NCBI RefSeq assembly: GCF_002884445.1
Contig: NZ_KZ614144.1
Coordinates: 3,085,551-3,149,550, forward strand
Reading direction: 5' to 3'
Source of the DNA: Paenibacillus castaneae
GTDB lineage: Bacteria > Bacillota > Bacilli > Paenibacillales > Paenibacillaceae
DNA: 64,000 nucleotides
Under the pieces are notes generated by a model. The model did no database searches. It was given only the letters and a program-made list of their open reading frames with translations, and was not told the origin of the DNA. Below, piece after piece: positions 1 to 8,720 of this stretch. The position numbers and the translations under genes are program-made. Every line of letters starts with the position of its first letter. Position 1 is the stretch's first letter.

Positions 1-39
1 CTTTTTTTATTTGCAAATAAAAATTAAGGAGGAGATCAC

Positions 40-582
40 ATGCGGAGACGGTTTGTAATAGAAGCAGTATTAGTGGCAACGTATGGACATCTTCTCGTAC
101 CGAGCCGTCCTATTGAATATATAATGCCTTATTCATCGATTGCAGAGTTATACGAGATGAGAGACGGTTCAGATCCTGTTATGGATGATCCGGATGACGA
201 TGGACATGTGAAAGGAAAAATAAATGAACTGATCGCTTTTTTCGAGGATTCGCTTAACCGTAAAAAAATCGAGAAAGCTATGCAAGTTCCTTGGAAAGAG
301 AGCTCTCCGCTGCTGCTGAATGATAAGATCCAATTCACTGTGGTGCATGCGGTTGACAATGCCCATTATGGGGAAATGTTCGATCCCATTGAAACCGAGC
401 TGCTGCTTACCGGTCTGAGGCTGAATGTGCCGCTTCTATCGGATCAGTTCGAGTTTCAAGATAAGCTGATAGAAGCAGAAGTACCGGTTCAAATTTATGA
501 TATCGAAGATTTTGAGTTCGCGGTAGAGGAAGGGATTTCTTCAGACGATATGGAATTGCCGCAAGGGTCAGACCGATTTTAA
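40..582 (+). CDS. Conserved hypothetical acidic protein, 180 aa
   Basis: I do not recognise a characterised family. The ATG follows a very good ribosome binding site (AAGGAGGAG). The protein is soluble and acidic, with no signal peptide or clear membrane segment. The N-terminal third contains a hydrophobic stretch and the motif VPSRPIEYIMPY. An Asp-rich patch (DDPDDDG) lies near residue 50, and the C-terminal 50 residues are strongly acidic. It resembles a short protein that I associate with Paenibacillus genomes, but I cannot name a function. Upstream context is cut by the window edge. No convincing hairpin terminator follows the stop. Confidence 0.6.
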   Translation: MRRRFVIEAVLVATYGHLLVPSRPIEYIMPYSSIAELYEMRDGSDPVMDDPDDDGHVKGKINELIAFFEDSLNRKKIEKAMQVPWKESSPLLLNDKIQFTVVHAVDNAHYGEMFDPIETELLLTGLRLNVPLLSDQFEFQDKLIEAEVPVQIYDIEDFEFAVEEGISSDDMELPQGSDRF

Positions 583-685
583 TTTTTTTTCGTAAAAACT
601 ATTGCGCAATGTTTGACCATGGTGTTAATATTTGGATGTGTCTGGAAGGCATTAAATTTGAAATAAGAAAAGGGGGGGCTTTAGG

Positions 686-799
686 ATGATGAATAATTGG
701 ATTGCATTTGTTGCAGGCGGCCAGCAGTTTAGCATGAATTTCAATTCAATTAAACAAACATGCCTATCGGCCTGCCTTCGTGCAATGGTCGCAACGTAG
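686..799 (+). CDS. Putative 37-aa leader peptide ahead of ABC exporter operon
   Basis: A small ORF starts at one of two tandem ATGs (686 or 689), preceded by a G-rich ribosome binding site at 671-678. It encodes 37 residues beginning MMNNWIAFVAGGQQF and ending with two Cys residues and LRAMVAT. It ends 34 bases before a U-tailed terminator, and the exporter gene begins just after that terminator. A second possible hairpin (791-816, about 10 of 11 pairs) covers its stop codon. The arrangement resembles the B. subtilis bmrB leader of the bmrCD multidrug exporter, which acts by ribosome-mediated attenuation. Translation and regulatory role are inference. I saw no convincing full promoter; a TTGACC lies at 613-618 without a good -10 at the right spacing. 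Confidence 0.45.
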   Translation: MMNNWIAFVAGGQQFSMNFNSIKQTCLSACLRAMVAT

Positions 800-832
800 C
801 TCTTTAGCTGCTTTGCCATCCATCCATACGAA

Positions 833-867
833 GATCTTGAGCCAGTTGCGGCTTGAGGTCTTTTTTT
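833..867 (+). terminator. Intrinsic terminator / attenuator before ABC exporter genes
   Basis: An 11-bp RNA stem (833-843 with 850-860, three G-U wobbles), a 6-nt loop AGTTGC and a run of seven T at 861-867. It lies 28 bases before the GTG start of the exporter gene, so it must be read through for the operon to be expressed from an upstream promoter. Confidence 0.75.
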
Positions 868-894
868 GTTTCTTTAAAGGGAAGGGGTGTCTTA

Positions 895-2637
895 GTGAAA
901 ACGCTTTTACGACTAATGGTTTACGTGAAACCAAGTGCAAGATGGGTATTTATTGCAATTGCGCTTATGATTTTGGCTACTATCCTTGATTTGATTGCTC
1001 CTTGGGTACTCAGCCAAATCTTCGACGAGGGCATCGCCAAAAGCAATATGACGCTCGTACTTTGGCTAGTGATTTCCCTTGCAGGCCTTCAAGCTCTTAA
1101 GAGCATTGGAATGTTCATCCAAGGCTATACGCAGGAGCTGGTCGGACAAAATGTGGTGTTGCAGCTACGGAAGGAGCTGTACGCGCATTTGCAGCGTTTA
1201 TCGTTCTCCTATTATGATCGCGCACAGACCGGTCAATTAATGTCACGTATGACAGGTGATATTGATTCAGTTAAAAATTTCGTCGGCTTTGGAGCGATGA
1301 ATTTATTTACTGGCATGCTTACTTTCATTGGTACGGTTATCTTCATGATGACGATGCAGTGGAAGGTAACCCTTATCAGCTTAGTTACAATACCGTTAAT
1401 TTTGCTCGTGCTGTGGCGTTTTAATCGGAAGGTGGGACCCGCATGGTCGAGTATTAGGGAACAGATGGGCCGGCTCACGACAACGCTTCAAGAAAATATT
1501 TCGGGCATACGTGTCGTCAAGTCTTTTGCAACCGAAGGAGTAGAGCAGCAGAAATTCGCCGAGCGAAATGAACAAAGCTTCGAGATGAATATGAATCGCG
1601 CGAGGCTTGAAGCCAAATCCTTTCCTCTAATGGGCTTTTATGGCGGGCTTACCTTTGTGTTGATGATCGGGATTGGAGCCATATTTGTTGTGCGCGATGA
1701 GATGTCCTTAGGTACCTTTATGGCTTTTCAATGGTATACATGGGGAATTATTTGGCCGCTTAATATGTTAGGCTGGCAAATCAATATTATGCAGCAGGCG
1801 ATCAAGGCTGCGCCGCGCGTATTTGAAGTATTGGATACAGAGCTCGATATCGTAACGCCTGAGCGTGCCGCCGCAACGGATGGAATGAAGGGCAATGTTG
1901 TGTTCGACCGCGTTTCCTTCTTCTTCGACGATCAGGATCCAAAGAAAGACAAACCGATATTAGACGATGTTTCCTTTCAAGTAAAGCAGGGTGAAGTGAT
2001 AGGCGTGCTCGGGGCAACGGGCTCTGGCAAGAGCAGCTTGATTGGATTGCTTTCCCGCTTCTACGATGTGTCCTCAGGAGGCTTGCTAATTGACGGGATA
2101 GACGTTCGTCAATATGATCTGGATGGTTTACGCAGGAGCATCGGCATTGTGCCGCAGGAGACATTCTTATTCTCCGCTTCCATTCGTGACAATATTGCTT
2201 ATGGTTTTCCAGAAGCGACACAGGAGCAGATTGAAGCAGCTGCCCGCAAATCCCAAATCCATGCGTTCATTGAATCGATGCCCGATGGCTACGATACCCG
2301 GATAGGCGAAAGGGGTGTCGGGCTATCTGGCGGTCAGCGCCAACGTGTAGCATTAGCTAGAGCTATATTGATGGATCCGCCAATACTAGTGCTTGATGAA
2401 GCGACAGCCAGTGTCGATACCGCAACGGAATCGGCGATACATGAAGCGCTGCTTGAGGTGATGAAGGGACGTACCACATTCATTATCGCTCAAAGATTGT
2501 CCTCGATTCAGCATGCAGATCGTATTATTGTGCTTGAGCGCGGAAGATTGACGGAGCAGGGCACACATCGAGAATTAAATGAAGGCGATGGCTTCTTCCG
2601 GAAATTATTCGATAGACAGAAGCAGATTGCACAATAG
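895..2637 (+). CDS. ABC exporter half-transporter, subunit 1 (YfiB/BmrC-like)
   Basis: A 580-residue ABC exporter half-transporter: an N-terminal six-helix membrane domain (about residues 10-300) and a C-terminal nucleotide-binding domain. Walker A GATGSGKS is near residue 372, signature LSGGQ near 476, and Walker B ILVLDEATASVD near 499. The switch-loop residue is Gln rather than His (IIAQRLSS, codon CAA at 2491). The GTG at 895 is chosen because GAAGGGG precedes it and the upstream TTG at 853 lies inside the terminator stem. It is followed 15 bases later by a second half-transporter, so a heterodimeric drug or lipid exporter is likely. Substrate is unknown. Confidence 0.88.
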   Translation: MKTLLRLMVYVKPSARWVFIAIALMILATILDLIAPWVLSQIFDEGIAKSNMTLVLWLVISLAGLQALKSIGMFIQGYTQELVGQNVVLQLRKELYAHLQRLSFSYYDRAQTGQLMSRMTGDIDSVKNFVGFGAMNLFTGMLTFIGTVIFMMTMQWKVTLISLVTIPLILLVLWRFNRKVGPAWSSIREQMGRLTTTLQENISGIRVVKSFATEGVEQQKFAERNEQSFEMNMNRARLEAKSFPLMGFYGGLTFVLMIGIGAIFVVRDEMSLGTFMAFQWYTWGIIWPLNMLGWQINIMQQAIKAAPRVFEVLDTELDIVTPERAAATDGMKGNVVFDRVSFFFDDQDPKKDKPILDDVSFQVKQGEVIGVLGATGSGKSSLIGLLSRFYDVSSGGLLIDGIDVRQYDLDGLRRSIGIVPQETFLFSASIRDNIAYGFPEATQEQIEAAARKSQIHAFIESMPDGYDTRIGERGVGLSGGQRQRVALARAILMDPPILVLDEATASVDTATESAIHEALLEVMKGRTTFIIAQRLSSIQHADRIIVLERGRLTEQGTHRELNEGDGFFRKLFDRQKQIAQ

Positions 2638-2652
2638 AGAGAAGGTGACTTC

Positions 2653-4461
2653 ATGAGTCAAGTCGAGTGGGATATGGATAATGATGCCGAAGAGAAACCG
2701 TTTAATATGAATTACATGCGGCGTATGTTTACGTATCTAGCTCCATATCGCAAATTAATGACATGGGTAGTTATTATCGTATTAATCAATATGCTGCTGA
2801 GCTTATCAGAGCCAATTATTCTCGCTTATATTATAGACAAAGGTATAATGGATAAGAAGTATTCGGTCATTATTCTGCTCAGCTCTGTGCTGCTCGGGAT
2901 AAAGCTTATTGGCTGGTTATTTGGCTGGATGCATACCAAATGGATTAATTTTACCGGTCAGCGTATTTTGTTTGATTTACGCCAGCAATTATTTAATCAT
3001 TTGCAAACCTTAACTTTTCGTTTTTTTGACGGTCGTCCTGCGGGCAAAATCATGTCGAGAATTACGAATGATACGAATGCGATCGGCGAGCTGATCAATG
3101 GTGGACTTATTACAATCGTGATGGAAGTTACTCATTTGGTTGGAATTGTTATTATTTTGTTCTGGATGGATTGGCAGCTGGCATTGCTTTCGTTTATTAT
3201 GCTGCCGCTGCTCTACTTTATTGTCGCAAAGCTGCGTCCGAAAATTGAAGGCTCGTGGTCGCGCTCGCGCTCGACGATGTCTGCCATTAACGGCAATCTA
3301 AATGAAACCATTCAAGGCATACGTGTTATTCAAGCCTTCTCCAGACAGGAGACTAACAACGAGAAATTTAACGGCATTAACAATCGGAATAAACAAGCGT
3401 TTATGCGTGCGATTAAATTAGAATCGATGGTATATCCACTTGTAGAAATGGTTGGCATGTTAGGGACTTGTATCGTCGTTTGGTACGGTGCTATTCGGGT
3501 CATAGATCATGCCATTACGCTTGGGTTTATCATGGCTTTCATTAACTATTTGTGGCGCTTCTGGGGACCGCTCAGCGCGTTGTCCAAAGTATACAGCCAG
3601 CTTCTCTCTGCAATGGCCTCGGCAGAGCGGATTTTCGAGGTGCTCGATGCTGAACCAGAAGTGAAAAATAGTGTTCATGCGCGCGTGCTGCCGCCGATTC
3701 GCGGCGAAGTCGCTTTCGATAACGTATCTTTCCGCTATGAGGAGCATAAGCCTGATGTGCTTCATAATGTGTCATTTCACGTAAAGCCCGGACAACGGGT
3801 CGCTTTAGTCGGTCCTACGGGAGCGGGGAAGAGCACGATTGTAAATCTGCTCATGCGCTTCTATGATTCAACGGGCGGCGCTGTTCGAATCGACGGCATG
3901 GATGTGAAGGAAGCAACGCTGGACTCTTTGCGCAAGCAAATGGGCATTGTGCTGCAGGATTCCTTTATATTCGCAGGTACAGTAGAACAAAATATGCGCT
4001 ACGGCAATGAGGAAGCAACTGAGGAGCAGCTGATTGAAGCGGGGAAAAGCGTTAGACTGGATCAAGTTGTTGCCCAGCTTTCTGACGGATATCAAACTGA
4101 ATTAGAAGAGCGAGGCTCCAAGCTCTCAGTCGGTCAACGGCAATTGCTCGCTTTCGGCCGTGTGCTGCTGTCAGATCCGCGCATCTTAATACTTGATGAA
4201 GCTACCTCAAGCGTCGATACGGAGACAGAGCAGCACATACAGGAAGCTTTACAGACTTTGTTGGCAGGAAGAACCGCATTCATAATTGCACACCGTCTAT
4301 CGACTATCAAAGATGCAGATCTTATTCTCGTTGTAGAGGATGGACGAATTGCAGAGCAGGGCTCGCATGAGGCTCTAATGAAGCATGGCGGCATTTATTC
4401 CAATCTCGTACTCACACAGCTGTCTATGCAGGAATCGGTTATTTTGCAGTCCAGCTCATAG
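2653..4461 (+). CDS. ABC exporter half-transporter, subunit 2 (YfiC/BmrD-like)
   Basis: A 602-residue partner of the preceding gene, with its own ribosome binding site (GAAGGTGA). The N-terminal 20 residues are acidic and cytosolic, followed by six membrane helices (about 30-310) and an ATPase domain. Walker A GPTGAGKS is near residue 387, Walker B ILILDEATSSVD is intact, and the switch His is present (IIAHRLST, near 547). The signature is LSVGQ, not LSGGQ, near residue 491. In an ABC dimer that signature faces the Walker A of subunit 1, whose switch His is Gln. Both departures therefore fall in one ATP site, as in asymmetric heterodimeric exporters. Confidence 0.88.
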   Translation: MSQVEWDMDNDAEEKPFNMNYMRRMFTYLAPYRKLMTWVVIIVLINMLLSLSEPIILAYIIDKGIMDKKYSVIILLSSVLLGIKLIGWLFGWMHTKWINFTGQRILFDLRQQLFNHLQTLTFRFFDGRPAGKIMSRITNDTNAIGELINGGLITIVMEVTHLVGIVIILFWMDWQLALLSFIMLPLLYFIVAKLRPKIEGSWSRSRSTMSAINGNLNETIQGIRVIQAFSRQETNNEKFNGINNRNKQAFMRAIKLESMVYPLVEMVGMLGTCIVVWYGAIRVIDHAITLGFIMAFINYLWRFWGPLSALSKVYSQLLSAMASAERIFEVLDAEPEVKNSVHARVLPPIRGEVAFDNVSFRYEEHKPDVLHNVSFHVKPGQRVALVGPTGAGKSTIVNLLMRFYDSTGGAVRIDGMDVKEATLDSLRKQMGIVLQDSFIFAGTVEQNMRYGNEEATEEQLIEAGKSVRLDQVVAQLSDGYQTELEERGSKLSVGQRQLLAFGRVLLSDPRILILDEATSSVDTETEQHIQEALQTLLAGRTAFIIAHRLSTIKDADLILVVEDGRIAEQGSHEALMKHGGIYSNLVLTQLSMQESVILQSSS

Positions 4462-4499
4462 AAGCTTTGAATTGGAGGGTCACAATGCGCATGTACGCG

Positions 4500-5594
4500 C
4501 TAATGTGATTCCTCCTTTTCTTTATTGTGATCGATTGCCTGAGCCATTGTTTTGTCTGTTAAATGAGCATAGATTTGGGTCGTTTCCGGCGAGGCATGTC
4601 CTAGCTGCTCCTGCGTCTTATAAATATCATTGCGCAAGTAGTAATCGGTGGCAAAGGAATGTCGCAGCTTGTGAACAGATAAGTAGGGCTTGCCGAAGCG
4701 CTTCGCATATTTAATAACCATTTCCTGAATGGCGCGTTTCGTCATGCGGGAGCCTTCCTGCTTCCCGTTAGCAATAGCGAGGAATAACGCCTTTTCCCGT
4801 TTGGGAGCCTTATAACGCACGTCTCTAAGCGTTAAATAAGCTTGCAAATCCTCAACTGCCTCCTGTCGAAAGTAGACTGGCGTTTTGAACGTATCATCAT
4901 TTTTACCTTTTCGGTATACATAGCTCAGCTTCTTCTTCAGATCAATATCATCCACATTCAAATTCACAAGCTCAGATACCCTCAATCCGGAATGCAAAAT
5001 AAAGCTGATTATGCACGCATCGCGAATCATGTTGAGCTCATACGAATAGAGCGCTTGTTTATTGGAGGACACATCCGTACCGTAATGCTGCTTGATATAG
5101 GCCATAAACTCCGTTATTTCTTCCTCTTGCAGCAGCTTGCCCTCCAGCTTAGCTGCGGTATCCTTTGGCTTATGTGTCCGCTTTATGGTGACCTTGGCCA
5201 TAACGTTCCGCTTAAGGAGAGGATAGAACTCTTCATCCTCCGCAATTTGACTTAGATAATGAAACAAAGAACGAAGCGAGGAGAGCTTTCGGGATATTGT
5301 CGTCTTGCTGTTCCTCTCGGCTTTATACGTAGATAAATACATGCGAAAGCCGTCAATGCTGTCCATATGCAGCTTCTCAAGCTCGAGCAGCGTAACATTT
5401 TGGACGGTATTCGCTTCTGACAAACCTTCCGCCATTAGCCACCTTAGAAAGGTATCGTAATCTCTTATATATTCTACTAATGAAGAAGGCGACAAATCAG
5501 GCATTTTGAAATTAATAAATTTCTCAATATACCAAGGCATAGTCGGCAGCTTCTTATCGAGCTCCTCACGATCCTTTTGTTTTAATATATTCAT
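4500..5594 (-). CDS. xerS: Tyrosine recombinase, XerS-like
   Basis: A 364-residue tyrosine recombinase with an N-terminal SAM-like DNA-binding domain (about 1-130) and a C-terminal catalytic domain. The catalytic set is visible: Arg in GLRVSEL (near 205), Lys in YRKGKND, the HKLRHS box, GHAS, and Tyr in QIYAHL (near 342). The length and the N-terminal PWYIEKFINFK resemble XerS, the single-recombinase chromosome dimer resolvase of streptococci. The ATG at 5594 is preferred over the GTG at 5603 because AGGTGA sits at the right distance. A dif-like inverted repeat lies 47 bases upstream (5641-5668). It converges with the ABC operon. Confidence 0.85.
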   Translation of the reverse strand: MNILKQKDREELDKKLPTMPWYIEKFINFKMPDLSPSSLVEYIRDYDTFLRWLMAEGLSEANTVQNVTLLELEKLHMDSIDGFRMYLSTYKAERNSKTTISRKLSSLRSLFHYLSQIAEDEEFYPLLKRNVMAKVTIKRTHKPKDTAAKLEGKLLQEEEITEFMAYIKQHYGTDVSSNKQALYSYELNMIRDACIISFILHSGLRVSELVNLNVDDIDLKKKLSYVYRKGKNDDTFKTPVYFRQEAVEDLQAYLTLRDVRYKAPKREKALFLAIANGKQEGSRMTKRAIQEMVIKYAKRFGKPYLSVHKLRHSFATDYYLRNDIYKTQEQLGHASPETTQIYAHLTDKTMAQAIDHNKEKEESH

Positions 5595-5640
5595 TCCAAT
5601 CACCTCATGTAATTAATAGCCTTATTATTTAATGTAATGA

Positions 5641-5668
5641 AATAAACATAATAATTATTATGTAAACA
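5641..5668 (+). other. dif-like Xer recombination site upstream of xerS-like gene
   Basis: Left arm AATAAACATAA (5641-5651), 6-bp centre TAATTA, right arm TTATGTAAACA (5658-5668). The arms are inverted with 7 of 11 matching positions, and 5646-5663 is a perfect 18-bp palindrome. The 11+6+11 layout is that of dif sites. The right arm differs in one terminal base from that of B. subtilis dif as I remember it (TTATGTAAACT). The rest of 5595-5950 is AT-rich with nothing else I can name. Confidence 0.55.
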
Positions 5669-5950
5669 AATTCCTGCGCATAAAATGGATAAATTTATAT
5701 TCGAGTTTCTAAATTGATCATATCATACGGTTTGAAGTCCGAGTAGGAGCTTCTCAATTGAATATCAAATTTTCATTCAAGAGATAATTATGATATTAAT
5801 TAGCAAATGTATGCAATTAACCATTCTATGTTACTTTTATATAGTAATTGTGTTAAAATCGAACGAGTCAGTCGGGTAATGAATTAAATATTATTTATAA
5901 TTTTTAATAATAAATGATTATTACTGAATAAAAAGGGGGTTTATTCATTC

Positions 5951-6607
5951 GTGAATAATAAATTTTTACAACATAGCATGACTGTTATAATTGTTTTTAT
6001 GATGGCACTCGGTTTTCCGTTGGAAGCTGCGAATGCTGCTGCTCCAGCGACGCTTCAAGTAGGCAGCACAGGTGTTGATGTCCCAGATCTTCAATATCGT
6101 TTAAAAACATTAGGCTACTTCAGTACGGATGTTACGGAATATTTCGGTACTAAAACGTTGAATTCTTTGACTCGTTTTCAGAAGGAGTATGGGTTAAAGC
6201 CCGATGGAATTGCAGGCGAACAAACGTGGAAAACACTCAAGCAGGTTTCTGTGAATGAGCATGAGCTTAATCTTCTGGCTAGAATTATTTATGCAGAAGC
6301 ACGAGGCGAATCATTTAAAGGACAAGTTGCGGTTGGTGCAGTGGTCATGAATCGTGTAGCAGCTGATGGTTTTCCAGATACGGTAAGAGGCGTTATTGAG
6401 CAGCCTAGAGCTTTCACTGCAGTTGACGATGGGCAGTATCAACTAAAGCCGGATCAATCGGCCTATCAAGCTGCGATTGAAGCAGTGAGAGGCAATGATC
6501 CGACTAACGGAGCCATTTATTATTTCAATCCGGATACGGCTACATCCAAATGGATCTGGTCACGTAAGCAGGTTGGGAAGATTGGTCACCATATTTTTGC
6601 TGTTTAG
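5951..6607 (+). CDS. sleB: SleB-type cell wall / spore cortex hydrolase
   Basis: 218 residues. A signal peptide (about 1-30, hydrophobic core IIVFMMALGF, cleavage near ANA-A) is followed by a PG_binding_1 domain (about 35-95, LQVGSTGVDVPDLQYRL) and a Hydrolase_2 (SleB) domain (about 105-218). The catalytic Glu lies in RIIYAEARGE. SleB is a lytic transglycosylase-like enzyme of the germinating spore cortex, but vegetative homologues with the same domains exist. No ypeB gene follows, unlike the usual sleB-ypeB pair, so a general cell-wall role is possible. The start is GTG behind AAAAGGGGG. It is monocistronic and ends at a strong terminator. Confidence 0.82.
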   Translation: MNNKFLQHSMTVIIVFMMALGFPLEAANAAAPATLQVGSTGVDVPDLQYRLKTLGYFSTDVTEYFGTKTLNSLTRFQKEYGLKPDGIAGEQTWKTLKQVSVNEHELNLLARIIYAEARGESFKGQVAVGAVVMNRVAADGFPDTVRGVIEQPRAFTAVDDGQYQLKPDQSAYQAAIEAVRGNDPTNGAIYYFNPDTATSKWIWSRKQVGKIGHHIFAV

Positions 6608-6614
6608 CACAATA

Positions 6615-6670
6615 AAGCGATTCTTCTTGTGAAGTGCAAGTCACTTCCGCTAAGGATCGCTTCTTTTTTT
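6615..6670 (+). terminator. Intrinsic terminator after sleB-like gene
   Basis: An outer stem AAGCGATTCTT (6615-6625) pairs with AAGGATCGCTT, and inside it GAAGTG pairs with CACTTC. Seven T residues follow (6664-6670). Confidence 0.8.
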
Positions 6671-6761
6671 GAGCTGTGTAGGTTTTCAATGTCATAACTA
6701 AACATGATACAATATAAGTTAGGGAATCCTATTTCAAAATAATAATTTGGAGGCACTCATC

Positions 6762-7484
6762 ATGAAGGTTGAAATTTGGTCGGATTACGTATGTCCGTTT
6801 TGCTATATAGGCAGAAGAAAGTTTGAGCTTGCACTAGAGAAATTCGCGCACAAACACAAGATCGAAACAGTCTACCGCAGTTTCGAGCTTGACCCAGGCG
6901 CAGACTCGAATTCTAATATGAGTACTTTAAGTATGCTCGCAGCCAAATACGGTATGAGCATAGAACAAGCCAAGGCTTCAACCAATAGCGTAACAGAACA
7001 AGCAGCAGCTGTAGGCATCACGTTCAATATTGACGGGACGGTGGTTACAAATACATTTGATGCGCATCGTACGGTCCATTTCGCCTCAGAGCAAGGCAAG
7101 GAAAAGGAGCTCTCTGAAAGGCTGTTCAAGGCTTATTTCACAGATGGCGAAAACGTAGGCAATCGTGCTCGTCTAGCAGAGCTTGCTGGTGAAGCTGGAT
7201 TAGATGCTGCAGCAGTAGCAGCTATGCTGGAAACGAATAAATACGGGGATACTGTTCGGAATGAGGAAGAAGAGGGCAGCCGGCTTGGCATTCGCGGCGT
7301 ACCATTCTACATAATCGACCGCAAGTACGCCATTTCTGGCGCGCAAAGCCCTGAGGTATTTCTTGACACATTAAATAAAGCTTGGGAAGAGAAATATCCT
7401 AACTTTATCCAAGTGAATGAAGGCAGTAATGATGAATTATGCACAGACGGAATATGTTCACCTAATGCACCTAAATCCGAATAA
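6762..7484 (+). CDS. DsbA-family oxidoreductase, FrnE-like
   Basis: A 240-residue thioredoxin-fold protein of the DsbA/2-hydroxychromene-2-carboxylate isomerase group, FrnE subfamily. The redox motif CPFC occurs in VEIWSDYVCPFCYIG at residues 11-14, followed by the helical insertion (about 60-150) and the cis-Pro loop RGVPFYII. There is no signal peptide, so it is cytosolic. A C-terminal tail contains a second Cys pair (CTDGIC), which is unusual and could interact with the active-site pair. The ATG at 6762 is preferred over a TTG at 6747 that lies within the ribosome binding site TTGGAGG. The gene appears to stand alone. Confidence 0.82.
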   Translation: MKVEIWSDYVCPFCYIGRRKFELALEKFAHKHKIETVYRSFELDPGADSNSNMSTLSMLAAKYGMSIEQAKASTNSVTEQAAAVGITFNIDGTVVTNTFDAHRTVHFASEQGKEKELSERLFKAYFTDGENVGNRARLAELAGEAGLDAAAVAAMLETNKYGDTVRNEEEEGSRLGIRGVPFYIIDRKYAISGAQSPEVFLDTLNKAWEEKYPNFIQVNEGSNDELCTDGICSPNAPKSE

Positions 7485-7585
7485 AGGATTTGTCTGGAGC
7501 AGCATCACACTATATAATAAACATCGGTGTCTTTTTAGAAGGAAAACAAGCTTTGCTTGAAATATGGTAGGGGGGGAAACAAAAC

Positions 7586-8671
7586 GTGAAAGTAGATAAC
7601 CAGCGTTTGCTAGTTTTTGTGGGATCATATGCGGAAGCAGAAGATAACGGCGTTTATGTATATGCTTTTGATGAGCAATCAGGTACATTAACGCGCACTG
7701 ACGAGCATTCAGGCCTTAAAAACCCGACTTTTCTTAATGTAGACAAGGTACGCAATCTGTTGTATGCCATTTCTGAAACCGTTAATGACGAGGGTAAAAA
7801 GGTTGGTGAAGCAGCCGTATTTACGATTGATGCTGGTCAAGGGTCAATTAAGCTCATTGAACGAAAAATAACGGTTGATTCAACAACTTGTCATATTCAG
7901 CGGGATGCAGAGATCCGTTATTTGACAGTTACGAGCTATCATGGCGGAATGGTCGGTTTATTTAGCCTTTCCGAGGATGGCCGAATTGGTGAGAAGCTTG
8001 ATGTGCAGCAGCATGTTGGCAGCAGTCAGCATCCTGAGCGTCAGGATCGCCCTCATCCCCATTCGTCTTTCTACAGTCCAGATGGTCGGTTTTTACTCGT
8101 TTCGGACTTGGGGCTTGATCAAATTATAACGTATGCGATTGATGAGACAAATAAGAAATTAGTTCGCCAAAGCGAGGTAAGCTCACAGCCTGGTGCCGGA
8201 CCGCGCCATCTGAGCTTTCATCCGAGCGGAAAGTTCGTGTTCGCTATTAATGAGGTGGATTCCACTATTACTTCGTATAAATATGAAGCGGGAAGTGGAA
8301 TGCTATCTCCTATAGAAACGGTAAGCACACTGCCTGCTGATTTCAAGGATGAGAATTCATGTGCGGAAATTTGTGTCTCAGCAGACGGTAAATTTGTGTA
8401 TGGATCAAATAGAGGGCATGACAGCATCGTTGTATTTGCCATTGACGAGCAAACAGGCTTGTTAAGCTTTGTTCAACATATCTCGGTAGAGGGCGGCCAT
8501 CCACGGCATTTCGCTTTGACACCGAGCGGTCAATATTTGCTTGTAGCAAATCGCGATACGGACAACATCACTATTTTTAAAGTAGATCAACAAAACGGAA
8601 AACTGGAGTATACTGGCAATAGTGCTATAGTGTCTAAGCCAGTTTGCGTTATTCCAACATATTTAATGTAG
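7586..8671 (+). CDS. pgl: Lactonase family beta-propeller (6-phosphogluconolactonase-like)
   Basis: 361 residues of the seven-bladed propeller lactonase family (YkgB/Pgl). Characteristic pieces are the N-terminal LLVFVGSYAEAEDNGVYVY, the HPHSSFYSPDGRFLLVSDLG blade, GAGPRHLSFHPSGKFVF, and GGHPRHFALTPSGQYLLVAN near the C-terminus. Conserved His and Arg residues on successive blades would line the active site. The family hydrolyses 6-phosphogluconolactone in the oxidative pentose phosphate pathway, though some members act on other lactones. The start is GTG after GGGGGGGAAAC. No pentose phosphate genes are adjacent, so the substrate is assigned by family only. Confidence 0.82.
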   Translation: MKVDNQRLLVFVGSYAEAEDNGVYVYAFDEQSGTLTRTDEHSGLKNPTFLNVDKVRNLLYAISETVNDEGKKVGEAAVFTIDAGQGSIKLIERKITVDSTTCHIQRDAEIRYLTVTSYHGGMVGLFSLSEDGRIGEKLDVQQHVGSSQHPERQDRPHPHSSFYSPDGRFLLVSDLGLDQIITYAIDETNKKLVRQSEVSSQPGAGPRHLSFHPSGKFVFAINEVDSTITSYKYEAGSGMLSPIETVSTLPADFKDENSCAEICVSADGKFVYGSNRGHDSIVVFAIDEQTGLLSFVQHISVEGGHPRHFALTPSGQYLLVANRDTDNITIFKVDQQNGKLEYTGNSAIVSKPVCVIPTYLM

Positions 8672-8720
8672 TTAATATTTAATGAGATAAGTCTAGGTAA
8701 GTAAAGGGGAAAACATAAGC

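Noticed and set aside
853..894. Longer N-terminus of the first ABC exporter subunit starting at TTG 853
   Set aside because: It starts inside the 3' arm of a U-tailed terminator and has no ribosome binding site. GTG 895 has one and gives the normal N-terminus.
4462..4520. Possible terminator between the ABC operon and xerS
   Set aside because: Only an interrupted inverted repeat (TCACA...TGTGA) is seen, with a poor T tail, so it is not listed as a feature.
4842..5255. 137-aa ORF on the + strand inside xerS
   Set aside because: It is antisense to a clear recombinase gene, with no ribosome binding site or recognisable motif.
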